DNA of 64,000 nucleotides from Marinobacterium arenosum. Its GTDB lineage: Bacteria; Pseudomonadota; Gammaproteobacteria; Pseudomonadales; Balneatricaceae. Below are positions 33,992 to 43,552 of this stretch, one piece after another. The stretch lies in NCBI RefSeq assembly GCF_019795155.1, contig NZ_JAILYN010000020.1, positions 1 through 64,000 on the forward strand, in the 5' to 3' direction. The notes below the pieces were generated by a model. The model was not told where the DNA came from, searched no databases, and saw only the letters and a program-made list of their open reading frames with translations. Made by a program: the position numbers and the translations under genes. Within the stretch, counting starts at the first letter, position 1, and the number at the start of each line of letters is the position of its first letter.

Positions 33992-36143
33992 GCGCAGCGA
34001 GGGCCTGACCGGCTTTATCAACCGCCGGTTGTTTCTGACCACTCTACTCAGCACCCTGCTGGCATCCATCATCAGCGCGGTCTATACGCTGACTGAATTC
34101 AATATTGCGCTGAAGCCCCGCCTGCTACAGAAAGCGGAAGCGGTCGCCGAAGTGGTTCGCGAGGATATTGAGCTGGCAGTCAAGGTGGGGGTTCCGTTCG
34201 ACCGGATCAAGGGGATGGACCTCTATCTCGAGGAGACCGCGGCAAAATATCCGGAGCTGGTTTACGTCCTGGTCACCACTCAAGCCGGCGATATCCTCTA
34301 CCGCGGCGGCAATTCGGCAAACGCCCAGACGCTGACCCGCGAACCGGACCAGCAGCTGCGTTCGGACTTGGCACTGCAGGCCAGCTTTTTCAACCGGCTG
34401 ATCGAGGGGGGCCAGGACCTGATGCGCCTGCTGCCGCTGGGCGACCAGGCCGGTAACGAAGCCGAAAACCTGTACCTGCCACTGACCGACGGCGGCAACA
34501 GCTATGGCGCGGTCCAGGTCGGCCTGGATACCGGCTATATCCGAACCCAGCTGACCGACGTGTTCTTCGATATCGCCATCGTGCTGGTGGCGGTCCTGCT
34601 GGTGTCCTTCGAAGTGGTGATGGTGTTGGTGATGTTTTACGTCTCCGGCCCGCTGCAACGCTCGGAAAGCATTCTGCAACGACAAGCCGGCGGGGATTTC
34701 TCGGTCAATGACAACCTGGCCGGCAAAGGTTCCATCGGCTCGTTCATCGGCCAGCTCAACAAAGACTCTCAACAGTTGCAGCAGCGCTTCCGCGCGGCAC
34801 TGGATCAGGCCACCAATGGCCGTAGTGATATCATCTCCGAACCGGACGATATTCCGCAGAACGACAAGCGTGGGCTCGGCAGTCGGCTGCGCAAGCTGGC
34901 CGACCAGTTTAACCTGCTGAAGGTATTGCGCGATAAACAGGGCAGCATCACCGACGCCCGCATACCGCTGTTCGTATTCGCCTTCGCCGAAGAGCTGCAG
35001 AAATCCTTCATGCCGCTGTTCGTGGCCGAATACTACGAACCCAACCCCTGGTTCGACAAGGACATCATGGTCGGCCTGCCGATCTCGGTGTTCATGTTCG
35101 TGATCGCCGCCGCCACCCCCTTTGCCGGTGGCTGGGTCGATCGCTGGGGCAACAAACGGCTGTTCTTCTGGGGGCTGATTCCCGCCCTGGCGGGCTACCT
35201 GGGCTGCGCCCTGGCCGCCAGCGTCTATGAGATCATCTTCTGGCGCGGTGTCACCGCCTTCGGTTACGCGATCATCACCATCAGCTGCCAGGGCTATATC
35301 GCCGCCATCGTCACCTCGGAGAACCGTGCCAAGGGGATGGCGGTATTTGTCGGCGTGTTGATGACCGCCACCATGTGCGGCACCGCGCTGGGCGGCATTA
35401 TCGCCGACCGGATCGGCTACCAGCCGGTGTTCCTGCTGTCGGCGGCGCTGGCCAGCTTCGCCGGCCTGCTGGCCTGGCTGATGCTGTCGGATGACGTCGA
35501 CAAGAAAAGCAAGAAAGCCGCCGCTGCCGAGAAAGGCAGCGCACTGGCCCTGGTCCGCAATATTCGCTTTGTCTGCATCGTGTTGTTCTGCGCCATCCCG
35601 GCCAAGATCATCCTGACCGGCTTCCTCTACTACCTGGTGCCGCTGTACCTGGTATCGCTGGACGCCAGCCAGTCGGAGATCGGCCGGATCATGATGGTCT
35701 ACTCGCTGATCATCATCCCGCTGGGCCCGCTCGCCTCGCGGCTGGCCGACCGCAGCGGCCAGATGGTGGAGCTGGTTATCCTGGGCACCGTGCTGTCCGG
35801 TGCGATACTGATCTCGCTGTACGGCGAAGCCTCGGTCATGACCATGCTGCTGGCGGTGGCGATGATGGGTGCCGCCCACTCGATTCTCAAGGCGCCGCTG
35901 ATCGCCGCGGCGATGGAAGCCGCCGAGGCCACGCCGGAGGTCGGCCGCACCGCCGCGCTGGGTATCTTGCGCACTTCCGAGCGGATCGGCAGCGTGCTGG
36001 GCCCGGTGATGGTGGCAAGCCTGCTGGCGGTTTACGACTACGGCAAGGCGATGGCGATCATCGGCACCGGCATCGTCATCGCCGGTATCGTGATGGGCAT
36101 CTACCTGAAAGTGGCAGCCAAGAAGGAAGCGCTTGCACAATGA
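33984..36143 (+). CDS. Fusion of periplasmic sensor and HAMP-like segment with an MFS transporter
   Basis: This 719-aa protein has two parts. Residues 1-275 look like a chemoreceptor or kinase input module: TM1 about 16-36, a periplasmic Cache-like domain (YVLVTTQAGDILYRGG), TM2 about 195-220, and a HAMP-like segment with helix about 221-275. Residues about 326-710 are a full 12-TM major facilitator with motif A-like GGWVDRWGNKR (382-392) and its C-lobe counterpart SRLADRSGQ. The start overlaps the first gene by 8 nt and the stop overlaps the binding-protein gene by 4 nt. A transporter gated by a periplasmic sensor is the inference. The substrate is unknown. Confidence 0.85.
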   Translation: MTKRSEGLTGFINRRLFLTTLLSTLLASIISAVYTLTEFNIALKPRLLQKAEAVAEVVREDIELAVKVGVPFDRIKGMDLYLEETAAKYPELVYVLVTTQAGDILYRGGNSANAQTLTREPDQQLRSDLALQASFFNRLIEGGQDLMRLLPLGDQAGNEAENLYLPLTDGGNSYGAVQVGLDTGYIRTQLTDVFFDIAIVLVAVLLVSFEVVMVLVMFYVSGPLQRSESILQRQAGGDFSVNDNLAGKGSIGSFIGQLNKDSQQLQQRFRAALDQATNGRSDIISEPDDIPQNDKRGLGSRLRKLADQFNLLKVLRDKQGSITDARIPLFVFAFAEELQKSFMPLFVAEYYEPNPWFDKDIMVGLPISVFMFVIAAATPFAGGWVDRWGNKRLFFWGLIPALAGYLGCALAASVYEIIFWRGVTAFGYAIITISCQGYIAAIVTSENRAKGMAVFVGVLMTATMCGTALGGIIADRIGYQPVFLLSAALASFAGLLAWLMLSDDVDKKSKKAAAAEKGSALALVRNIRFVCIVLFCAIPAKIILTGFLYYLVPLYLVSLDASQSEIGRIMMVYSLIIIPLGPLASRLADRSGQMVELVILGTVLSGAILISLYGEASVMTMLLAVAMMGAAHSILKAPLIAAAMEAAEATPEVGRTAALGILRTSERIGSVLGPVMVASLLAVYDYGKAMAIIGTGIVIAGIVMGIYLKVAAKKEALAQ

Positions 36144-37156
36144 AACTCAAGCTACTGATTACCGCCATCCTGCTGTCGCTCAGCCTGTCCGCCAGCGCGG
36201 CATTTTCCGAGGCCCAGCCAGCCCGCATCTACATGGTTCTTTGGCGCGGCTGCGAAGAGGCCTGCCAGGGCTTCAAGCAATACCTGCAAGACAAAAAACT
36301 GCCGGCGCAACTGATCCTGCGTGATGCCGGACGTGACAAAAGCAAACTGGCCGGTTTCCTGGCCGAGGCCCGTGAGATGAAGCCCGATCTGGTGGTCACC
36401 TGGGGCACCTCGGTGAGCAAGGCGATCATCGGCCCGATCAAGGACGGCAGCAACCAGAGCCAACTGGGCGACATCCCGGCGATGTTCATGGTGGTGGCCG
36501 ATCCGGTCAGCGCCGGCATCGTCAAGTCGTATGAACAGAGCGGCCGGCCGCTGGTCACCGGTATCCGCAACCGGGTGCCGGAAGAGGTGCAGATCCGCGC
36601 CATGCAGGACTACATGGACGCCAAACGGATCGGGGTGATTTACAGCCCCTCCGAGCTGAACTCGGTGTTGAATACCGAACAGTTGCAAACCCTGTCCGAG
36701 ACCATGGGCTTCGAGCTGGTCACGCGCACCTATGCGGTGGACGAGAAGGGCAACCCGCTGGATGGCCAGCTGCCGGGCCTGATGAAACAGATGACGGCTG
36801 AGCGGGTCGATGTGATCTACGTCGGCTCCAGCTCCTACAACCGCCAGCAGCGCGACGAGTTCACCCAGGCCGCCGCCGACCAGGGGCTGCCGGTTGCCAG
36901 CGCCTACGAGGCGATGGTCACCAAATCCCAGGGGCTGCTGGCGGTTGCCAACCGCTACTACAACGTCGGCCGCCTGGCCGCCAGCCAAGCCGAGAAAGTA
37001 CTGTTCGACGGCAAACAACCCGGCTCGCTACCGATCTCCGCCTTGAGCCGCTTCTCGGTGTTCATCAATATCGATGTGGCTCGCAAGCTGGAACTGTTTC
37101 CACCGATACAGTTGCTGCGCTTCGCGGAACTGGTTGGCACGGAGCCAAGCCAGTAA
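36140..37156 (+). CDS. ABC_sub_bind-type periplasmic binding protein
   Basis: This 338-aa protein has a signal peptide (MKLKLLITAILLSLSLSASA, cleavage about residue 20) and a periplasmic-binding fold of the ABC_sub_bind/TrpX type: KPDLVVTWGTSVSKAI, VADPVSAGIV, RIGVIYSPSELNS, DVIYVGSSSYNRQ and YYNVGRLAASQAEKVL. No ABC permease or ATPase gene is adjacent. It is coupled by a 4-nt overlap to the sensor-MFS gene, so it may deliver ligand to that protein instead of an ABC transporter. An intrinsic terminator follows. Confidence 0.85.
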   Translation: MKLKLLITAILLSLSLSASAAFSEAQPARIYMVLWRGCEEACQGFKQYLQDKKLPAQLILRDAGRDKSKLAGFLAEAREMKPDLVVTWGTSVSKAIIGPIKDGSNQSQLGDIPAMFMVVADPVSAGIVKSYEQSGRPLVTGIRNRVPEEVQIRAMQDYMDAKRIGVIYSPSELNSVLNTEQLQTLSETMGFELVTRTYAVDEKGNPLDGQLPGLMKQMTAERVDVIYVGSSSYNRQQRDEFTQAAADQGLPVASAYEAMVTKSQGLLAVANRYYNVGRLAASQAEKVLFDGKQPGSLPISALSRFSVFINIDVARKLELFPPIQLLRFAELVGTEPSQ

Positions 37157-37182
37157 CGTCGCCGACCACACCGCTATTCGAC

Positions 37183-37220
37183 AAAAAGCCCGCCCCTTCT
37201 ATCACAGGGGCGGGCTTTTT
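37183..37220. terminator. Bidirectional intrinsic terminator
   Basis: AAAAAGCCCGCCCCT-TCTATCAC-AGGGGCGGGCTTTTT is a 10-bp GC stem flanked by A5 and T5. It ends the plus-strand sensor/MFS/binding-protein operon and also the convergent minus-strand peptidase gene. Confidence 0.9.
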
Positions 37221-37237
37221 CAATATTAGCTGAACCC

Positions 37238-38761
37238 TCAGAGCAGGGAATCACCATGATAGCGGTAGATTGGCACCTCCAGTCCCTCGTTCTGACCAAA
37301 CATACCAAACACGGCGAAACTGCCACGGCTGCGTGCTTCAAGGGTCATCGCCATCAACTTGGCCGACTGGCGGGTATCGACCACCACATCCCCTGCCGCG
37401 AAGGTGCGTTGCTGTTTATCCAGCGATACGTCGAAGGTGTAGCGATGGATATTCTGATAGACCTTGCCCGCTTGCTTGAAGTTGCTTCCCGTCTGCACCT
37501 CGACCTCCAGCGTGACGTCCTGCTTGAGCCGCTGGTAGCCCACACCGATCCGCTCCAGTGTCTCGATGACCCGGCGCTGGCTTGACGGAATGATGTAGTA
37601 ACGCGGCACCTGTTCCTCGAACACTGGTTTCCCGTCCCGGCGGTTCACGAAATCGACCTCGAAGGTCTCAATCCGACCGGTCTCTCCGTTGGCAAGCCGA
37701 TAGCTGGATTTCTGATAGATCCCTTTCCGTTCCAGCTGCCACACCGACAGCGCCCGGTTGTAAGCGCGGCTGTCGTTGATCAGCGCCAGGGTCTTATCGG
37801 CATTTTCGTGCGCTGTTTGTAGCACCGCCTGCAGGGCGAGATATTGGGCGTAGGTGCGGCGCTCCAGGTTCTGCTCCTTCAAGCCTATACCGCGGCCTTC
37901 GAACAGCAGCGATATACGCCCCGGCATCCCCATGAAATTCTTGGCGCTGCCAAACGAGGTGCCCGACTCCTTCACCTTGATCCCCTTACCCCCCTCATTG
38001 ATGATGCGGTATTCACTGTGGCGCAACCCATGGGCTTCAAGCTGTCGCTCGATATTCCCCTGGTAGAGGCCGGTAGATAATGCGGTCAACCTGGGATCGA
38101 TATTGGGCTCGTTGGCACTGGCAGTCAGCATGTCATAGGGAATGCTCTTCGGGCCCAACCGCCCCCAAACGGTAAATTCGTGCATATCGATGAAAATATG
38201 CGGATCGAACGCGTTGACCTCCGCCAGAATGGCGCGGGTCTCGACACCATTGGACAGCACGTAGTCTCGATTGATATCGATTTCGGATGAAGTCCGCCGC
38301 CGGTCGACACTGGCACCGTCCGGGTTCGATACCGGCACCACCACAACTTCGATCTTATCCAGCAAGCCGGTGAGTTCACCCTGGGCCAGCTCGTGAATGG
38401 CCTGCAGCGCCCCTTCGGTACCGGCCGGCTCATTGCCATGCACCCGGGCGATTACCATGATCCGCACCGGATTGCCGTTATTGGCACCTTTGAAGTGGGC
38501 TTTCCAGATCTCCCGGCCCTGCTCGCTGTTACCAATAGAGTCGATGGTAACCCGCGAATTCCCCCGGTAGTTTTTCAGAAACCCGGCCACTTCCTCGTAT
38601 TCCGTAAACCGCTTTTCGGCACTGCCCGGCGTTATCGCCGTCCAGTTCGGCACCTGAAACAGGTTTTCGGTCAGAATAGCCGGATCTTGCTGCGCCATTG
38701 CGCTTCCGGTCGAGATCATCAGTGCCAGCACAGCTGAATGTAGTCGTTTTTTATTATACAT
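37238..38761 (-). CDS. Secreted M14-family zinc carboxypeptidase
   Basis: This 507-aa protein starts MYNKKRLHSAVLALM and has a signal peptide cleaved after SAMA. The M14 zinc site is visible as HGNEPAGTE (HxxE), a downstream His in FIDMHEF, and a likely catalytic Glu in LLFEGRG; NRDY, typical of the substrate-binding Arg, is also present. The C-terminal about 170 residues are an extra beta-rich region. It probably removes C-terminal residues from peptides in the periplasm or outside the cell. An ATG at 38779 in frame is an alternative start. Confidence 0.88.
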   Translation of the reverse strand: MYNKKRLHSAVLALMISTGSAMAQQDPAILTENLFQVPNWTAITPGSAEKRFTEYEEVAGFLKNYRGNSRVTIDSIGNSEQGREIWKAHFKGANNGNPVRIMVIARVHGNEPAGTEGALQAIHELAQGELTGLLDKIEVVVVPVSNPDGASVDRRRTSSEIDINRDYVLSNGVETRAILAEVNAFDPHIFIDMHEFTVWGRLGPKSIPYDMLTASANEPNIDPRLTALSTGLYQGNIERQLEAHGLRHSEYRIINEGGKGIKVKESGTSFGSAKNFMGMPGRISLLFEGRGIGLKEQNLERRTYAQYLALQAVLQTAHENADKTLALINDSRAYNRALSVWQLERKGIYQKSSYRLANGETGRIETFEVDFVNRRDGKPVFEEQVPRYYIIPSSQRRVIETLERIGVGYQRLKQDVTLEVEVQTGSNFKQAGKVYQNIHRYTFDVSLDKQQRTFAAGDVVVDTRQSAKLMAMTLEARSRGSFAVFGMFGQNEGLEVPIYRYHGDSLL

Positions 38762-39250
38762 ATGGCTTTCTCTCAACATTTATAAGGAAATCCCCAGCAG
38801 GGCACTCGTCACTCATTCCTGCGAAATCAACGTATAATAAACAGTGCTCGCCAGCTATTGCTTATTAAACATCGCAAAATACCAAAAATGCATAGTTTTC
38901 TTTCAACTGTAAAAGCACCTTCATTTTTATCAATTCACTTACCTGCAAAACACAGAAAGACTAATACGGCATTTACGTTCAAGAACGCAACACTTATGAA
39001 ATCTTTGATTAATAGACGGACTGATTCTGCTCAGCCAGAGGAATAGATTTATTTCACTATCGACAGGGCTTGAATAAACACTTACCCAGCAAGGAAAGGA
39101 GGCTTCGGCTTAGGGTACCTGCAAATTAGTCCCTTATGTTCTCTGCTAGCTCTAGAACGGCCAGATGCGCGAAAGGCAGCGCAGCGGAATGATGCGTTCT
39201 TTCCAAGCTGCCTGACAATGGACGCGGTATCAACCCAAGGCAACCTTCTG
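38762..39250. other. AT-rich intergenic region with no supported gene
   Basis: About 490 bp with clearly lower GC than the neighbours, particularly 38850-39060. It holds the promoter region of the peptidase. Small open frames exist on both strands (for example 38858-39046 and 39082-39336) but show no recognisable family or ribosome-binding site. It may be the remains of a decayed gene. Confidence 0.4.
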
Positions 39251-39967
39251 TCAAAGGCACGCTGGTTGCGACGCCAGCCCGACATGAACAATTTCCTCGG
39301 CCAGCAGCTGAGATGCATCATATACGGGCAGACCAATCTTCAGTTCGGCCGCCACGACGGATAGTTCCGTACAGGCGATGATCAGGCACTCGGCCCCTTG
39401 TGCCTTGAGGTTTTCTGCCGCAAGTTTGAATGCGGCCAACGCTGCCGCATCATGGCGGCCCGCTTTCACCTTGCGGATCAGCGCCATCAACTCATCCTGA
39501 GCATAAGGCTGCGGAAACAGGGTCTTCACATCACGAACCGCGAAGAAGCGGTGATACAAACCGACCATCAACACAGCGGTCGATGCCAACACCCCCGCCC
39601 TCCTGATATGGGGGATCTCGGCACACACCCGATCCACCGTCAACTCGACCATATTCAATACCGGGATACTGACCGCATCAACCACATCCTGATAATAGTG
39701 ATGGGCAGTATTACAGGGAATCACCAGAAAATCGGCGCCATAACGCTGCAAACGTCGCCCCATCTCTGCCATACAGGGCCCCGGGCTTTCACCCGTTTTC
39801 TCAATCAGCGCCTTGATCCGTGAGGGCACCTTGGGATTGTTGTCCACGATCATTCTCAGATGGTCGGCGTCATCAGCCGCCGGGGTGGCGGCAATCACCC
39901 GGTTCATCAGATCCACCGTCGCTTCAGGCCCCATACCGCCAATGATACCCACTATTTTTTCCGCCAT
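39251..39967 (-). CDS. Aspartate/glutamate racemase family protein
   Basis: This 238-aa enzyme starts MAEKIVGIIGGMGPEATVDL and has the two-cysteine active site: Cys85 in VIPCNTAHHYY and Cys199 in IIACTELSVV. It would interconvert L- and D-aspartate or a related amino acid in the cytoplasm. A GAGGAG ribosome-binding site lies just upstream of this ATG, which rules out the longer frame from 39988. It lies downstream of a chemoreceptor gene on the same strand, 38 bp away. Confidence 0.9.
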   Translation of the reverse strand: MAEKIVGIIGGMGPEATVDLMNRVIAATPAADDADHLRMIVDNNPKVPSRIKALIEKTGESPGPCMAEMGRRLQRYGADFLVIPCNTAHHYYQDVVDAVSIPVLNMVELTVDRVCAEIPHIRRAGVLASTAVLMVGLYHRFFAVRDVKTLFPQPYAQDELMALIRKVKAGRHDAAALAAFKLAAENLKAQGAECLIIACTELSVVAAELKIGLPVYDASQLLAEEIVHVGLASQPACL

Positions 39968-40005
39968 AGACTCCTCGCCTCTCCCCACTGCCAGAACGCT
40001 ACCCG

Positions 40006-41886
40006 CTAGACCTCGAAATGCTTCAGCACATCACTCTGCTCAGCGGTCAGTTTGACCATCAGATCACAGCGCCGGGATTGCTGCAGCGCCACCTCTGACA
40101 CCGACTGACTGATATCGCGGATGTTGGTCGTATTGCGATCGACCTCCCCTGCGGTGGCGCTCTGCTGTTCGGCGGCGGCCGCGATCTGCAGGTTGATCTG
40201 GGTGATCTGGCCGATACTGCCACGGATGTTGGTCAACGCGCTGTCCGCTTCGTTGGCCGCCCCTCTGAGTTCGGTCGCCCGCTGGCAATTGCTGCTGATG
40301 GTCTGCTCCGCCTTGCGCACGCCGGACTGCAACTGGTCGATCATCTTCTGAATTTCATCGGTCGATTGCTGAGTACGCGACGCCAGCCCACGTACCTCAT
40401 CCGCGACGACGGCAAAGCCTCGCCCCTGCTCACCGGCGCGAGCCGCTTCAATCGCCGCATTGAGCGCCAGCAGATTGGTCTGTTCGGCAATATCGGTAAT
40501 CACCTGCAGCACCGATTCGATCTCATTGCTGTAGCGCGCCAACTCGTTCACCGAGGCCACCGCCTGCTCCATTTCGGTAACCAGCCGCTCGACCGACTCT
40601 GCGGTACCCGATACCAGGCTGGCGCCATGTTCCGCTTCTTGGTCTGCCGCGCCGGCGGCTTCGGCGGCGCCCTGGGCGTTGGCCGCGATCTCCTGCGCAC
40701 TGGCCGCCATCTCGGTCATTGCAGCGGCCAACTGATCCAGTTCAAGCAGCTGCTGGTTAAGGTTTTGCGCTGAATCCGATGCCGATTCCGATGTCTGTTC
40801 CACCTGGCCACGAATACTCGCTGAGCTCTGCTTGACGTCTCGGATCAGGGACTGAAGGTGGGCGATGAAATGGTTAAATTCACTGGATACTTTACCAAAC
40901 TCATCCGCCGAGCGGATCTCAATCCGCTTGGTCAGATCTCCTTCACCGGCGTTGATTTCACTCAACGATTCGCCAAGGTTCTGCAACGGGCGAAGCAGGC
41001 GGCCCATAGCCAGCATCAGTACCAGCGAACAGAGCAGCGCACTGATCAGGCAGGCACAGATCGCCACCCAGCCAAAGGTTGTCGCCTCGGCCATCACCCG
41101 CTCTTTATCCAGTACCACGCCGATCAGCCAGTTTTTGCCGCGCAGTTTTTCAAGCGGAGTAAACTTCGTAAATATGCGGGTTTCGCCGATACTCAGCTCC
41201 TGCAGTTCGGCAGTTAACCGCGGCTGTTCGCTGACGTAAAGTTCAGAGATCGGCTTGCCGTTCAGCTTCGAATCCGGATGGCTGATGATCTTGCCGTTGG
41301 CATCGAGCAGGTAAGCGTAACCGCTGCCGTGAAAGTCCAGTTTGTTGACCGCTGCGGAGATGGTTTCCAGGGTGATATCACCACCGAAAGCCCCCTGGAA
41401 TTCCCCCTTGTCATAGAAATTGGCAACCACCGAGATCAACAGCTTGCCGCTGGAAAATGCGGTGTAGGGCTCAGTCAGGATTGCCTGGCTGTTCGCCTTG
41501 GCCTGCGGATACCAGGGACGCTTGCGGGCATCCCAATCCGCCGGGTTCTTCTTGGAATCGTTATCGATCCGCTTGCCATCCTTATCCAGGCCGCCAAAGA
41601 TCAGCAGAAACTCGTCCTTGAGCACCGGCGCACTGAAGGTGCGCCGGATAGTCCCGAGGCTGAAGTCCTGATCGATAACACCCGCCATCATATCGATCAG
41701 CGCCAACTTGCCATTCAGCCAACTGGTTATTTGGTTCGCCAACACCCCGGTAGATTCATCAATCTGGTCGGATGCTTTTTCATACAGCACCTCCTTGACC
41801 GTTTGGTACTGAAGCCACGACAGAACCGAAATTGTCAGAAAGACAATAATAGAGGAAACCACTGCAACCTTATGCGATACCTTCAT
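40006..41886 (-). CDS. Methyl-accepting chemotaxis protein with dCache-type sensor
   Basis: This is 626 aa from the ATG at 41886 ([21 protein letters not shown] upstream). TM1 is at about residues 9-28, a periplasmic double-Cache-like domain of about 250 residues follows ([29 protein letters not shown]), then TM2, a HAMP domain ([16 protein letters not shown]) and a signalling domain with the hairpin tip [19 protein letters not shown]. The PWY motif is typical of amino-acid-binding Cache domains. The neighbouring racemase suggests an amino-acid ligand. No C-terminal CheR/CheB pentapeptide is evident. Confidence 0.92.
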   Translation of the reverse strand: MKVSHKVAVVSSIIVFLTISVLSWLQYQTVKEVLYEKASDQIDESTGVLANQITSWLNGKLALIDMMAGVIDQDFSLGTIRRTFSAPVLKDEFLLIFGGLDKDGKRIDNDSKKNPADWDARKRPWYPQAKANSQAILTEPYTAFSSGKLLISVVANFYDKGEFQGAFGGDITLETISAAVNKLDFHGSGYAYLLDANGKIISHPDSKLNGKPISELYVSEQPRLTAELQELSIGETRIFTKFTPLEKLRGKNWLIGVVLDKERVMAEATTFGWVAICACLISALLCSLVLMLAMGRLLRPLQNLGESLSEINAGEGDLTKRIEIRSADEFGKVSSEFNHFIAHLQSLIRDVKQSSASIRGQVEQTSESASDSAQNLNQQLLELDQLAAAMTEMAASAQEIAANAQGAAEAAGAADQEAEHGASLVSGTAESVERLVTEMEQAVASVNELARYSNEIESVLQVITDIAEQTNLLALNAAIEAARAGEQGRGFAVVADEVRGLASRTQQSTDEIQKMIDQLQSGVRKAEQTISSNCQRATELRGAANEADSALTNIRGSIGQITQINLQIAAAAEQQSATAGEVDRNTTNIRDISQSVSEVALQQSRRCDLMVKLTAEQSDVLKHFEV

Positions 41887-42328
41887 CGAGCATTCCCAAG
41901 CATAAACACGAGGTGATTTTGGCTGACTTTTATGTAGCGGTTGTGCCAGATTAAAACCATACGGCGCTCGACTCATAAAAAAGGGGGCATAATGCCCCCG
42001 AACATTCCCGTGAGATCGAGAAGAGTACAAACGACACTTAAGTACGGCAACTAAATTAACAACCCGTATAAATAACAGCTTTTAAAAATCATCCATTACC
42101 AATCAATAACACACCAGATAAGAAATATTAGCCCCCCCCAGATAGCATAGTGACTATACGCCCTACCAAGCAGCTGTATTAATAACGAACAATTCATCTG
42201 TTGTTTACGGATCAACTACAATGTATAAACTATAAGGTCGACAATCTAATGCCAATTATGCATGAAGCACATACTTAACGGCATAGCCAGATGCTATATT
42301 AAAAAGTTCTAGCGGGTAACAATAAACA
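41887..42328. promoter_or_regulatory. Divergent promoter region of the chemoreceptor and LysR genes
   Basis: About 440 bp between divergent genes, AT-rich from 42040 onward. It contains a terminator-like hairpin read on the minus strand (41977-41999) and must hold the promoters for both genes. The LysR protein may bind here. No ORF was supported. Confidence 0.45.
41977..41999 (-). terminator. Terminator-like hairpin in the chemoreceptor leader
   Basis: Read on the minus strand, GGGGGC-ATTAT-GCCCCC is followed by TTTTTT. It lies about 90 bp upstream of the chemoreceptor start on the same strand, with no gene above it to terminate. It could be an attenuator in the 5' leader or the end of a small RNA. 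Confidence 0.6.
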
Positions 42329-43207
42329 ATGGATATTAAGTGGATCGAAGACTTTCTGGCCCTGGCCGAACACGGCAGTTTTACCAAGGCTGCCGAAAGC
42401 AGATTTGTCACCCAGCCGGCCTTCAGCCGGCGTATCCGATCGCTGGAGAATTGGCTAGGTGTCGATCTGGTCGACAGAAGCTCCTTTCCGACCCGCTTGA
42501 CGCCTCTCGGCGAAGACGCCGTAAGTCCAATGCGTGATTGCCTGCAAACGCTCTACAATATGCGCTCTAAAATGCAGCAGCAGTCCAAGCGCAATAACAC
42601 GCTGATACTGTCAACCCAGCACTCGCTTGGCTCCACATTCATTCCCGACTGGTATATACAGATAGCCCCCTATCTGGCGGGCAGCGCCATACGGGTGAAT
42701 GCCAGCAATCTGCATGATTGCATCGATTTCTTCCTGGCCGGCCAAAGCGACTTTCTACTCTGTTACCACGTCCCCAATATCTTCCCCGAACTGGAACAGC
42801 CGGAGATTGTCAGCTACCAGATCGGTACCGACCGGCTAATTCCCGTATGCAGTCCCTCGGCCGGCGAAGCCGCGGAAAACAGCGAGCAGATGCGACTGAT
42901 CGGCTTCCCACCAGAATCCTTCTTTGGCCGCCTGATCCAACAGGAGTGCCTCGGCAAACTACCGGCAACACCCCGTTTTGAACTGGTCTGCGAGACCGCG
43001 TTAACGGAAGGTATAAAGGCGATGCTGCTGAAAGACCTCGGCATGTCATGGTTGCCGGTTCGATTGGTTGAGGAGGAGCTGCAGCGTGGCGATCTGGTAC
43101 AGCTGAGCCAGCTACCGACCGTCGAGATGAAAATCATTCTATATCGACACAAAGTCCCCAGAACGGATGAAGTGAACGCTTTCTGGCAACAGCTGGTCGG
43201 CGCTTAA
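42329..43207 (+). CDS. LysR-family transcriptional regulator
   Basis: This 292-aa protein has an N-terminal winged helix-turn-helix (WIEDFLALAEHGSFTKAAESRFVTQPAFSRRIR) and a LysR substrate-binding domain. It is divergent from the chemoreceptor-racemase pair, which makes those genes candidate targets. The DNA-binding sequence resembles regulators with SFTKAAE..FVTQPAFSRRI, found in HypT/YjiE-like and other groups; the ligand is unknown. Confidence 0.9.
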   Translation: MDIKWIEDFLALAEHGSFTKAAESRFVTQPAFSRRIRSLENWLGVDLVDRSSFPTRLTPLGEDAVSPMRDCLQTLYNMRSKMQQQSKRNNTLILSTQHSLGSTFIPDWYIQIAPYLAGSAIRVNASNLHDCIDFFLAGQSDFLLCYHVPNIFPELEQPEIVSYQIGTDRLIPVCSPSAGEAAENSEQMRLIGFPPESFFGRLIQQECLGKLPATPRFELVCETALTEGIKAMLLKDLGMSWLPVRLVEEELQRGDLVQLSQLPTVEMKIILYRHKVPRTDEVNAFWQQLVGA

Positions 43208-43380
43208 TCTGCTACCAAGCCCAGACAACCGGGGCGACCACAACCAATATGCCAACCCAATCCATAAAACAGTCATCTATTTAACGGGCGGCCCACTACA
43301 GAACAAGCCTTGTAGGGCGGACACGTTTTTGTGCCGACGCGACGCTTGTTCAACTGATATAGCTAATCCGCGAAGAACTA
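43208..43380. other. Intergenic region containing dispersed repeat copy A
   Basis: This holds the first copy of a dispersed palindromic repeat (43307-43387, described separately) between the convergent LysR and PLP-enzyme genes. No gene was recognised. Confidence 0.5.
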
Positions 43381-43387
43381 AAAAAAA
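43307..43387. repeat. Dispersed palindromic repeat, copy A
   Basis: The sequence begins GCCTTGTAGGGCGGACACG and ends in TAATCCGCGAAGAAC followed by A-rich bases. It is closely similar over about 80 bp to 45515-45593, including the inner hairpin ACACG-TTTTTGTGC and the shared GCTTGTTC and CTAATCCGCGAAGAAC segments. Confidence 0.8.
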
Positions 43388-43419
43388 CCCACATTGGGCA
43401 GGATAATGCCCGATGTGGG
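43381..43419 (-). terminator. Intrinsic terminator after the cysteate lyase gene
   Basis: Read on the minus strand, CCCACATCGGGCA-TTATCC-TGCCCAATGTGGG is followed by TTTTTTT. The 13-bp stem has one G-U pair. It lies about 130 bp after the stop at 43553. Confidence 0.8.
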
Positions 43420-43552
43420 GACAGGGAGGGGGGAACGAGGATCATCTCCTCTTTCCCAGGAACATCCTTGTCAATTCTACGCTTGCAATGAGAAGGTCCT
43501 GAGATAGCGCGTCAATCAAACGGAATGAATTCCATTCGTTGCAAGCGCGCTA

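Noticed and set aside
34125-36140. A 671-codon minus-strand frame opposite the sensor-MFS gene
   Set aside because: It is rich in His, Gln and Asp and lacks hydrophobic helices, as expected for the complement of a TM-rich gene.
38858-39046. Plus-strand 62-codon frame in the AT-rich gap
   Set aside because: Low-complexity Lys/Ser/Thr-rich sequence in an AT-rich stretch without a ribosome-binding site. Not enough to call a gene.
39082-39336. Minus-strand 84-codon frame overlapping the racemase end
   Set aside because: It overlaps the racemase gene in another frame and has no recognisable family. It could be a remnant, but this cannot be supported.
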